NCBI GenBank assembly: GCA_023379465.1
Contig: JAMCTM010000007.1
Location: 1 to 51,521 of the forward strand
Length of the DNA: 51,521 bases
Source of the DNA: Patescibacteria group bacterium
GTDB taxonomy: Bacteria > Patescibacteria > Microgenomatia > Levybacterales > UBA12049
Reading direction: 5' to 3'
How positions within the stretch are numbered: position 1 is the stretch's first letter; each line of letters begins with the position of its first letter. A program made the translations under genes and the position numbers. Shown here one piece after another: positions 7,036 to 14,803 of the stretch. The notes beneath the pieces are model-generated. The model was not told the origin of the DNA. It did no database searches and saw nothing but the letters and a program-made list of their open reading frames with translations.

Positions 7036-8076
7036 TCAGTTGGTAAACTCCTGGCAAAACATTTCTCCATATATTCCCCCGTCAATTACCCCGATTCCTA
7101 CCCTGCCAAAATTGACAGAGAGAATGTTTGCCCTGTGCCCGGGACTCTTCATCAAACCCTGCATGGCCAACTCCACGTTTGGCGCAAAGGCAAGGTTTTC
7201 CCCCGCGTAGGTAAAGGAAATATCCGCCTCGCCCATTCTGTCAAACGGACTTAGCCCCTCCGGTGTGTAATGAGAAAAATAGCCCCTTTTAAACATGTCC
7301 TCGCAATGGGCCCTGGCAACAGCCTGAAGCCTGGCATCAAGGCTTAACGGCTGAATATTTCTTGATGTTCTTTGGGCATTAACCATGCTAAACATTTTCC
7401 GCTCCGAAGCATAATCAATATGAAAATTAGAGGTTTTAAACGAAAGCTTTATCAGTTCGTTGCTTTTTGGTTCAACTGTTAAAAAATTCAGCGTCTCATC
7501 CAAACCCTTGCCAAAAACGTTTCTTAAATCCTGTTCAACGCCCTGCGTATTAATCAAAAGACTGCTGCCTATTTTTGATTTATAGATTGTCTGCTTTAGA
7601 AACGGAGAAAACGGAAGCGCGACTATTAAGGTTAAGAGAAAAGAGACAAGAACAGCCGAGGAAATCAACGCAGGCACTATGCCTAAAAAATGATTTACGC
7701 GGACAAAAAATAAACCCGGCCTGCTAAGGGATAGGTTTTGAACTTTTGAAGCGTAGAATGGTCTGGCCACTTTTACGAATAAGCTATTAATAATCATTTC
7801 TGCCAGAATAGCCGCAATAAAAAATCCAAGCGCGTTGGCAAAACCCGAAGGCATCAGGACAAGAGAGGAGAGAAGCTTGCCGAAAAAAGAATAAAACTTA
7901 AGTCCGACCAAAAACGAAGTAACAAAACCTATCAGGTCAATCAAGGATAAGACAAATCCCCGTTCAAAGCCTTCAAAGGCATAGAACAGAAATACAATGA
8001 TAATAATAAAGTCAAGCCAATTAAAAACGGTATATATCCTATGTATTGAATCAAGAAACGGCAAAAGAATATGCAT
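7036..8076 (-). CDS. CvpA-like membrane domain fused to a CAP/SCP extracellular domain
   Basis: The N-terminal half has four membrane segments of CvpA type (AFEGFERGFVLSLIDLIGF motif). The C-terminal ~120 residues are a CAP (CRISP/Antigen-5/PR-1, YkwD-like) domain: MVNAQRTSRNIQPL, ARAHCEDMFKRGYFSHYTPEG, YAGENLAF and MKSPGHRANILS with the usual His/Glu set. CAP domains outside the membrane may act on the wall or bind lipid; the exact role is unknown. I take the ATG at 8076 (346 aa) because an extended -10 (TGCTATAAT) ends 7 nt before it. An ATG at 8145 would give 369 aa but would place the promoter inside the gene. Confidence 0.8.
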   Translation of the reverse strand: MHILLPFLDSIHRIYTVFNWLDFIIIIVFLFYAFEGFERGFVLSLIDLIGFVTSFLVGLKFYSFFGKLLSSLVLMPSGFANALGFFIAAILAEMIINSLFVKVARPFYASKVQNLSLSRPGLFFVRVNHFLGIVPALISSAVLVSFLLTLIVALPFSPFLKQTIYKSKIGSSLLINTQGVEQDLRNVFGKGLDETLNFLTVEPKSNELIKLSFKTSNFHIDYASERKMFSMVNAQRTSRNIQPLSLDARLQAVARAHCEDMFKRGYFSHYTPEGLSPFDRMGEADISFTYAGENLAFAPNVELAMQGLMKSPGHRANILSVNFGRVGIGVIDGGIYGEMFCQEFTN

Positions 8077-8083
8077 GTTAATC

Positions 8084-8092
8084 ATTATAGCA
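8084..8092 (-). promoter_or_regulatory. extended -10 (TGCTATAAT) of the CvpA-CAP gene
   Basis: The minus strand reads TGCTATAAT at 8092-8084 with 7 nt to the ATG at 8076. There is no good -35. It supports the shorter start and a leaderless transcript. Confidence 0.5.
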
Positions 8093-8136
8093 TTACTTAA
8101 TCGCTCTTTCGCGGAAATAGTTATATTTAACCTTTG

Positions 8137-8165
8137 TTGTAACAAAATCCGTCAAATGCTATGAT
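8137..8165 (+). promoter_or_regulatory. promoter of the first PBP gene, leaderless spacing
   Basis: TTGTAA (8137-8142), a 17-bp spacer and TATGAT (8160-8165) lie 6 nt before the ATG. The AGGTGG between -10 and ATG resembles a Shine-Dalgarno but would be upstream of the expected start of transcription. Confidence 0.6.
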
Positions 8166-8171
8166 AGGTGG

Positions 8172-10334
8172 ATGAAAAAGATCCTCAAGGGACATCAACG
8201 GGTCTTCGGATTAATAGCAAGATATTGGCCAGTTCTAAGCATTCTGGTTGTTTTAATAGGGCTTTTTTATTACTATATCCTTTCGGATCTTCCCTCCCCA
8301 ACCAAACTGGCAAGTCAAAATATTTCTCAGTCAACTGAAATTTTTGATCGAAACGGAAAGCTTCTTTACACCATTTACGCTCAAAAAAACCAAACCTTTA
8401 TTCCTTTATCCGAAATTCCCAAAAGCCTCCAGGAAGCAACCATTGCCATCGAAGACAAAGACTTTTACCACCATGGGGCAATAGATCTCAAAGGCATATT
8501 AAGAGCAGCCTTTGCCATAATCTTCCATCATCAGATACAGGGAGGATCAACCCTTACCCAGCAATTAGTCAAAAACTCGCTGCTTAATCCCCAGCAGACC
8601 ATCGTGAGAAAATTAAGAGAAATAATTCTCTCATTTGTAACCGAGGCCCTTTATTCTAAAAATAAAATTCTTGAGATGTATCTTAACCAGATCCCCTATG
8701 GCGGGACAGCCTGGGGAATAGAAGCGGCGTCAGAGACTTATTTCGGCGAACACGCCAAGAATTTAGATTTGGCACAGTCCGCCCTGCTGGCAGGACTGCC
8801 GGAGGCGCCAAGTGCATTTTCTCCTTTTGGCTCTCATCCTGAACTGGCGAAGGCAAGACAGGAAGAGGTGCTTAAAAAAATGTATGAACAGCATTATATC
8901 AGCAAAAACCAGATGCAAAAAGCGGAGGAAGAAAAACTTAACTATAAATCCTTGGGGAATAACATTAAGGCTCCCCATTTTGTTCTTTACGTAAAAGATC
9001 TTTTGGTAAAAAAGTACGGGGAAAGAATGGTTGAGGAGGGAGGGTTAAAAGTAACAACCTCTCTTGATTTATCTATTCAGGACTTTGCCCAAAAAGAGGT
9101 AGCAAACCAAATTGCCCATCTCAAAGGATATCATGTTACAAACGGAGCCGCCCTGGTAACCGATCCCGCAACAGGCGAAATCCTGGCCATGGTCGGTTCA
9201 AGGAATTATTTTGATAGAAAAATAGACGGCAATGTCAACGTAACCCTTGCCCGCAGACAGCCTGGTTCGTCAATTAAGCCCATCAACTACGCCGTGGGGC
9301 TTTTGAACGGATATACCGCGGCAACCCCGTTCGTGGATGAACCCATCTGTTTTCCAAATCCCGGACGCGCGTCTTACTGCCCCGGCAACTACGATCATAA
9401 ATGGCATGGGGTTGTTCAAATGCGTTTTGCCCTTGCCAACTCTATTAATATTCCGGCTGTAAAAATGCTTAAACTAAATGGGGTTAAGGCAATGATTGCC
9501 ACCGCATCTGCCATGGGAATAACCACGTTCACCAATCCTAACCGATACGGCCTCTCGCTTACCCTGGGAGGCGCGGAAGTAACCATGCTCGATATGGCCA
9601 CGGCCTATGGTGTTTTTGCCAACGAAGGCTACAGGGTTAATTTGCATCCTGTCTTAAAAGTTATGGATTCAAAAGGAAACATCCTTCAGCAGTATAATCC
9701 GCCCCAAAGTCCGATTTTCGGCAAAAAGATTTTAACATCCGGGGTTGCCTATATCATCTCAAACATTTTAGCCGATAATAACGCCAGATCCATGGAATTC
9801 GGCACCAATTCTCCGCTTTTCATACCGGGGCACACCGTTTCGGTCAAAACCGGCACCACCAATGATTTTCGCGATAATTGGACAATCGGCTATACTCCAA
9901 AATACGTAGTTGCGGTTTGGGTGGGCAATGACGACGATTCGCCAATGCAGGGACTGGTCTCCGGTATAACAGGGGCAGCGCCTATCTGGCACGGCATTAT
10001 GGCGCATCTGTTAGACGACAGGCCATCGGAAAGCTTAGCCCGCCCGGGAGACATCGTACAGAAAAAAATCTGCGCTACATCCGGACTTCTGCCCCCGCCG
10101 CCCGGTACACCAAACCGCTGTCCGACAAGATTTGAATATTTTATAAAAGGAACGGAGCCAAAAACCATTGATCCCGGAGCGCAAAAGGTTTGGATTGATA
10201 AAACAACCAATGACCTGGCAAAACCGGGACAAACAAATAATCTTGAACTGAAAGATGAAATCGTTGTCCAGGATCCTACCGGAGACAGGTTTTGCCTTAC
10301 CTGCCCCCACCCCACGCCTACCCCGCAACCCTAA
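8172..10334 (+). CDS. class A penicillin-binding protein (PBP1A-like), copy 1
   Basis: A bifunctional peptidoglycan glycosyltransferase and transpeptidase of 720 aa. A membrane anchor (about residues 18-40) is followed by the GT51 domain with EDKDFYHHGAIDLKG (catalytic Glu) and GGSTLTQQLVKN. The transpeptidase has SSIKP (SxxK), SIN (SxN) and KTGT (KTG). The short C-terminal tail is rich in Pro, Thr and Gln. It is followed 73 bp later by a paralogue and shares DNA tracts with it (41 identical bp at 9939-9979), pointing to gene conversion. It acts outside the cytoplasmic membrane in wall synthesis. Confidence 0.95.
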   Translation: MKKILKGHQRVFGLIARYWPVLSILVVLIGLFYYYILSDLPSPTKLASQNISQSTEIFDRNGKLLYTIYAQKNQTFIPLSEIPKSLQEATIAIEDKDFYHHGAIDLKGILRAAFAIIFHHQIQGGSTLTQQLVKNSLLNPQQTIVRKLREIILSFVTEALYSKNKILEMYLNQIPYGGTAWGIEAASETYFGEHAKNLDLAQSALLAGLPEAPSAFSPFGSHPELAKARQEEVLKKMYEQHYISKNQMQKAEEEKLNYKSLGNNIKAPHFVLYVKDLLVKKYGERMVEEGGLKVTTSLDLSIQDFAQKEVANQIAHLKGYHVTNGAALVTDPATGEILAMVGSRNYFDRKIDGNVNVTLARRQPGSSIKPINYAVGLLNGYTAATPFVDEPICFPNPGRASYCPGNYDHKWHGVVQMRFALANSINIPAVKMLKLNGVKAMIATASAMGITTFTNPNRYGLSLTLGGAEVTMLDMATAYGVFANEGYRVNLHPVLKVMDSKGNILQQYNPPQSPIFGKKILTSGVAYIISNILADNNARSMEFGTNSPLFIPGHTVSVKTGTTNDFRDNWTIGYTPKYVVAVWVGNDDDSPMQGLVSGITGAAPIWHGIMAHLLDDRPSESLARPGDIVQKKICATSGLLPPPPGTPNRCPTRFEYFIKGTEPKTIDPGAQKVWIDKTTNDLAKPGQTNNLELKDEIVVQDPTGDRFCLTCPHPTPTPQP
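9939..9979 (+). repeat. 41-bp tract identical to PBP copy 2
   Basis: Identical to 12469-12509, with one further mismatch in the next 12 bases. It lies just after the KTG motif. Silent positions elsewhere differ freely between the paralogues. Confidence 0.85.
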
Positions 10335-10407
10335 AATCAACCTTTCTATTTAATCTTGCCTATAGTATAATAGGCTTATTCCCTGCCTCTTTTTAGATCT
10401 TAAAGCT

Positions 10408-12687
10408 ATGTCTGATATTCTATTTTTGGTCGTTAAAATTCTTACGGCTATAGGAGATGCCGTAATTTTTATAGCGGGCTTTTTTATAAAAAAAATAATC
10501 GGGGTGTTCAAGATGCTCTTAAAATTCACAAAAGCAACCCTTGGCAGCCTCCGGAATTTGGCAGGCATAATCTCTCAAAAACTACCGGCAAATATAGCCT
10601 TAAACATCAAAAAGAAATTGTCCAAACCGTTTCCCAAAAAGCGGCTTAGAAAAAAGCGGGAAATCTATAGCTTAAAAAAAGCCGCCCGGTCTTTTAGCTT
10701 TATCGCTAAGCTTAGGTATTTCATCTTGGGTTTTCTGTTTTCTTTCCTGTTCATATTTATTCCACTCTTATCCCTTATCTTTATCCAAGAGCTTCCCAGT
10801 CCGAGAAGCCTTTCCTTAAGACAAATTCCCCAAACAACCAAAATCTACGACCGAAACGGAATTCTTTTGTATCAGATTTACGCTAATCAAAACAGAACCC
10901 TTGTGCCTCTAAGCGTAATTCCGGCCTATCTTAAGCAGGCAACGATTGCCATTGAGGATAAAAATTTTTACCATAACCCGGGGGTTGATTTCGCGGCCAT
11001 CATAAGGGCTGCCATAAATGACCTGGAGGGAAAAAGCCTGGAAGGAGGATCAACCCTTACCCAGCAATTAATAAAATCTTCCCTTTTAACGCCTAAAACC
11101 AATATGATGAGAAAAATAAAAGAAGCGATACTGGCTTTATGGGCGGAAAAAATATACACCAAGAATCAAATACTTGAAATGTACTTTAATCAGATTCCGT
11201 ACGGAGGAACTGCTTGGGGGGTTCAGGCCGCGGCGCAAACCTATTTCGGCAAAAATGTAAAAGATTTAGATCTTGCCCAATCTGCTTTCTTAGCCGGCAT
11301 GCCAAGGGCGCCAACCTTATACTCGCCCTTCGGACAAACGCCAACGCTTTGGAAGAGACGCCAAAAAGAGGTGCTCGACAGAATGGCTGCCCTAAAATAC
11401 ATAACCAAACAGCAGGAAAAAAAAGCGCTTTCGGAAAAGCTGACATTTAGGCAGCCGGAAAACCCGATACGCGCTCCGCACTTCTCCATGTACATCAAGG
11501 ACCTTCTGATAAAAAAGTATGGTCTGCCAATGGTTGAGAAAGGAGGATTAAAGGTTGTTACAAGCCTTGATCTTAAACTGCAGGACAAGGCACAGGAAAT
11601 TGTTTCAAAGGAGGTTGCCAAAGATAATTACCTAAATCTCACTAACGGCGCTGCACTTATTACGAATCCCGAAAATGGTGATATTCTGGCAATGGTGGGA
11701 AGCCATGATTATAACGACCCAAACGGGGGGCAGGTAAATGTTACCACCTCTTTCAGACAGCCGGGCTCCTCCATAAAAGCGGTCATGTATTCAGCGGCTC
11801 TTTCCGACGGATTTACCGCGGCTACCATCCTTAACGACTCGCCGGTTACCTATTTTTCTCCCGGAGCGCCTCCCTACTCCCCTGTTAATTATGATCACAG
11901 GTTCCACGGAAAGGTTTCCTTAAGAATAGCATTCGCTAATTCCTTTAACGTGCCCGCTGTTAAAACGCTAAACCGAATCGGCATTCCTGCCATGGTTGCC
12001 ATGGCCAAAAAAATGGGCATCAAAAGCTGGGGGAATCCTAAACAATACGGTCTGTCTCTAACCCTTGGCGCCGCGGATGTTACCATGCTTGATATGGCAA
12101 ATGTCTACGATACCCTGGCTAACCAAGGCGTAAGGGTGAGTCTTAATCCGCTTCTTAAGGTAACGGATGCCAGAGGCGATGTTTTGGAAGAAAAGGCTGC
12201 GGGTAAGTTCTCCAACAAGACCTGGCCGTGGGCGCAAAATCAAAATCCGGGAAAACGCGTGCTTGATCCGGGGGTTGCCTTTATCATCTCTAATATTCTG
12301 GCTGATAATAACGCCAGATCCGAAGAATTTGGATTAAACTCTCCCCTTTTTATTCCAGGACACACCGTTTCGGTTAAAACCGGCACATCGGATAACATAA
12401 GGGACAACTGGACAATCGGCTATACCCCTAACTGGGTTGTAACAGTCTGGGTGGGAAATGATAACAACTCGCCAATGCAGGGACTGGTCTCCGGTATAAC
12501 AGGGGCAGCACCTATCTGGCATAGCATTATGGCCTATCTGCTGAATATTAAACCGGAAAAACCCATTCCCGTCCCGTCCGATGTAATAGAAAAGCCTTGT
12601 CTTGGCAGAATGGAATATTTTATCAGGGGAACGGAAAATTCCGTCAACTGCGCCTATATCGCTCCGACCCCAAGCCCACAAAAGTAA
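10408..12687 (+). CDS. class A penicillin-binding protein (PBP1A-like), copy 2
   Basis: A tandem paralogue of the upstream gene, 759 aa, with a longer N-terminus. An amphipathic/hydrophobic segment (residues ~5-45) and a basic stretch (KKKLSKPFPKKRLRKKRE) precede the main anchor at about 105-130. GT51 motifs are EDKNFYHNPGVDF and GGSTLTQQLIKS. Transpeptidase motifs are SSIKA (SxxK), SFN (SxN) and KTGTS (KTG). Both active sites look intact. A TATAAT at 10366 suggests it can be transcribed separately. The extra N-terminal segment may alter membrane placement or partner choice (inference). Confidence 0.94.
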   Translation: MSDILFLVVKILTAIGDAVIFIAGFFIKKIIGVFKMLLKFTKATLGSLRNLAGIISQKLPANIALNIKKKLSKPFPKKRLRKKREIYSLKKAARSFSFIAKLRYFILGFLFSFLFIFIPLLSLIFIQELPSPRSLSLRQIPQTTKIYDRNGILLYQIYANQNRTLVPLSVIPAYLKQATIAIEDKNFYHNPGVDFAAIIRAAINDLEGKSLEGGSTLTQQLIKSSLLTPKTNMMRKIKEAILALWAEKIYTKNQILEMYFNQIPYGGTAWGVQAAAQTYFGKNVKDLDLAQSAFLAGMPRAPTLYSPFGQTPTLWKRRQKEVLDRMAALKYITKQQEKKALSEKLTFRQPENPIRAPHFSMYIKDLLIKKYGLPMVEKGGLKVVTSLDLKLQDKAQEIVSKEVAKDNYLNLTNGAALITNPENGDILAMVGSHDYNDPNGGQVNVTTSFRQPGSSIKAVMYSAALSDGFTAATILNDSPVTYFSPGAPPYSPVNYDHRFHGKVSLRIAFANSFNVPAVKTLNRIGIPAMVAMAKKMGIKSWGNPKQYGLSLTLGAADVTMLDMANVYDTLANQGVRVSLNPLLKVTDARGDVLEEKAAGKFSNKTWPWAQNQNPGKRVLDPGVAFIISNILADNNARSEEFGLNSPLFIPGHTVSVKTGTSDNIRDNWTIGYTPNWVVTVWVGNDNNSPMQGLVSGITGAAPIWHSIMAYLLNIKPEKPIPVPSDVIEKPCLGRMEYFIRGTENSVNCAYIAPTPSPQK
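12469..12509 (+). repeat. 41-bp tract identical to PBP copy 1
   Basis: Counterpart of 9939-9979. A second 27-bp identical tract links 8541-8567 and 11044-11070 around the GGSTLTQQL motif. Confidence 0.85.
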
Positions 12688-12692
12688 CAGCT

Positions 12693-13325
12693 CTACTCCT
12701 TAAAAAGATCCAAAAGAAGATCATATTGCCTTCGCGGATTATCGGAGGCAAAAATAAAGCTGTTGCTTACAAATCTTTGCGCGCCGAAGGACTTTGCCTC
12801 TAAAATGGTTTTATCATTAATACCTCCGTCTATTTCAATCGGTATCCAGGTTTTATCCTTAACCGACAAAATTTTCTTAGCATATTCATCAACAAATTCC
12901 TGATGGGAAAATCCGGCGTCTATACTCATTACTAAAAGATTGTCCAGATCCGCAAGATCAACTCTAATATTTTCTAATGGAGTTTTTCCGTCCAGAGCCA
13001 ACCCCACCTCTCCCAGTAACTGTCCCTTGGCGATAAACTCGGCCTGGTCGGACATTCTTTCAACATGACCTATAAACCTTCTAAAACCGGCCATAAAGAA
13101 TGAGTCAAGGTATTGAATCGGTTCATCAACCATCATATGAAGTTCTAAAAAAACCTTGCTTGAGTATTTTTTAAAAGGGCCTGGATCCAAAAAAGTGGTG
13201 TTTGGCGCAAAAACTCCGTCTATTATATCTATATGGACACTCTTGGCAAAAGGCAAAACCTGCTCTATTTTCCGCTCTATCTTGCTCCAATCTTTTTCTA
13301 GAATACCGGGAATAACTTCAAACAT
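12693..13325 (-). CDS. rpe: ribulose-phosphate 3-epimerase family protein
   Basis: A 210-residue TIM barrel. VHIDIIDGVFAPN carries the metal-binding His/Asp, LELHMMVDEP is the second strand, and IEIDGGIND is the phosphate-loop region. The family interconverts ribulose 5-P and xylulose 5-P; allulose-6-P 3-epimerase (AlsE) is a close relative and cannot be excluded. It is the last gene of the minus-strand sugar operon, separated from rpiB by about 75 bp of heptamer repeats. It converges with PBP copy 2, with 5 bp between stops. Confidence 0.85.
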   Translation of the reverse strand: MFEVIPGILEKDWSKIERKIEQVLPFAKSVHIDIIDGVFAPNTTFLDPGPFKKYSSKVFLELHMMVDEPIQYLDSFFMAGFRRFIGHVERMSDQAEFIAKGQLLGEVGLALDGKTPLENIRVDLADLDNLLVMSIDAGFSHQEFVDEYAKKILSVKDKTWIPIEIDGGINDKTILEAKSFGAQRFVSNSFIFASDNPRRQYDLLLDLFKE

Positions 13326-13329
13326 AAAA

Positions 13330-13443
13330 CAAATTCAAAATGCAAAACTACAATTCAAAAGCAAAAAGTTAGGATTTGTGCATTTTTAAACTTTTGACTT
13401 TTTACTCGAAATTTTGACTTTTAAATTTTAACTTTTGACTTTC
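13330..13443. repeat. heptamer-rich region between rpe and rpiB, running into rpiB
   Basis: Left part reads in AATTCAAAA/GCAAAAAGT orientation (13334-13370). Right part is in ACTTTTGACTTTTTAC and ATTTTGACTTTT orientation (13390-13443), giving an imperfect inverted arrangement. The right arm crosses the rpiB stop at 13402 and encodes its last ~12 residues. Confidence 0.75.
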
Positions 13444-13887
13444 TTCTATCTTCTTTATTTTCTCAATTCTTCTCTTGTGTCTCTCTTCATTGGAAAATGG
13501 GATTTTAAGGAAAAGTTCTATTGCCCTAAGCGCTGTTTTTTTATCGGTGAATCTTGCTCCTACAGATAACATATTCGCGTCGTTGTGCGTACGGAAAAAC
13601 TTAACCATAGACGTATCGCTGCCAAAAAAAACAGAGCAGCGGATATTTTTATATTTATTTGCGACAATTGCCTCTCCCTGGCCGGAGCCGCCAAAGATTA
13701 TGCCAAGATCCCCAAGTGATCGGGAAACCTTTTGTGCCGCTTTTGATATTAAATCCGGGTAATCATCGTCCTTGTTAAAAGAAAACGCGCCGCAATCCTC
13801 AACCTCATATCCCTTTTCCGCAAGATGATTCTTTACCCTTTCTTTTAACTCAAATCCGGCGTGGTCCGCGGCAAGGTATATTTTCAT
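13402..13887 (-). CDS. rpiB: RpiB/LacAB-family sugar-phosphate isomerase
   Basis: A 161-residue protein with AADHAGFELKE at the start and an active-site loop FGGSGQGEAIVANK. The catalytic Cys of E. coli RpiB is absent; the GGSGxGE form resembles actinobacterial RpiB, where a Glu is the base (family knowledge). LacA/LacB and allose-6-P isomerases are in the same family. The C-terminal tail after KIKKIEE (about 12 residues, SQKLKFKSQNFE) is encoded by heptamer repeats and looks like an add-on. The start overlaps the end of the aldolase gene (ATGA). Confidence 0.88.
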   Translation of the reverse strand: MKIYLAADHAGFELKERVKNHLAEKGYEVEDCGAFSFNKDDDYPDLISKAAQKVSRSLGDLGIIFGGSGQGEAIVANKYKNIRCSVFFGSDTSMVKFFRTHNDANMLSVGARFTDKKTALRAIELFLKIPFSNEERHKRRIEKIKKIEESQKLKFKSQNFE

Positions 13888-14185
13888 CTGCCCTCCATTC
13901 CTTTCTTAAAGAGGGTGTAAAAATGGATAAAGTTAGCGGCAATTTGATCTGCCGCCTCTTCTTCCGAAATTCTCTGATCTCTAAAAGAAACAAGCGGTTC
14001 CCAGAAAACCGTTCTGCCCACGGCAAAACCAATAACCCCGGGAACCCCCGCGGCCTCATAAATCCATTTCTCAACCTGGGAAGGCTTGGCTCCCCTTCCC
14101 AAAACAACTACCCCGACATCATTTCCGCCGTCTGCTTTAGCTTGGTTTACCAACTTTTGGTAACTATCTCTTGTCTCCATGCCCT

Positions 14186-14208
14186 CCATGACAGAACTCG
14201 CTCAAGAT
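14186..14208. repeat. 23-bp direct repeat, copy that carries the TGA
   Basis: Identical to 14356-14378. This copy sits where the WKLEG motif should be and introduces the stop codon at 14202-14204. Confidence 0.93.
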
Positions 14209-14355
14209 ATCCCTGCCTCTTGAAATTCCGAAACCACGTCAATGGCCAAAGACGGCCTTGTGTTTCTGTCGTAAAGACTTTTATCCCCGTTAGCTTTTTT
14301 TAGCTCTCCTTCCGTTGGTTCTATCAAAACCTCAACCAAAAATTTATAGCCCTGG

Positions 14356-14378
14356 CCATGACAGAACTCGCTCAAGAT
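14356..14378. repeat. 23-bp direct repeat, probable source copy
   Basis: In this copy the frame encodes ILSEFCHG, which fits the family sequence, so it is the likely donor. Confidence 0.9.
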
Positions 14379-14803
14379 CTTAAGTTTTTGTCTCTGTCTA
14401 TCTTTTAAATCCTGCGGATCCTCAGGGTTATACCGCACCAATGCCTTGGCAAAATCAGGATTAAATTTTTTTATATGTTCTCCAAAATCACTTCCATACT
14501 CAAGAGCAAACTCTTTCTGTCCGCTTTTTTCAACCGTTAAAAGCGTGATTATACCCGAAGAAACCGCATCCTTTAATATCTCTTCTCCAAACTGCTCATC
14601 AACTAAAATTGCCGCATCTTCTTTTTTAATGGTTTTTTCAATTGCTTTTTTAAACCCTTCATAAATTATCCGCTTTAGCCCTTTTATCGTCCGTGTTTCC
14701 TCGTTGGTTGGAGGTCTTCCATCAATCCCAAACATTCCCTTCATAAAAGTTGACCGATGGTCAAAGGGAAGAATAAAAAGAAACTTATTATAGCCTAAAT
14801 TAT

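Noticed and set aside
8077..8145. ATG at 8145 as start of the CvpA-CAP gene
   Set aside because: The added residues are not membrane- or signal-like and cover an extended -10; the shorter start is preferred, although not proven.
10358..10375. Terminator between the two PBP genes (GCCTAT...ATAGGC)
   Set aside because: Only 6 bp of stem and no U-tract; it overlaps a TATAAT and is more likely part of a promoter.
14202..14204. UGA read as glycine (Gracilibacteria/SR1 code) because the aldolase frame passes a TGA
   Set aside because: TGA is the natural stop of several intact genes in the window (vapB-like, PfkB, ruvA, relE-like), and the TGA here lies in a copied 23-bp segment that replaces a conserved motif.
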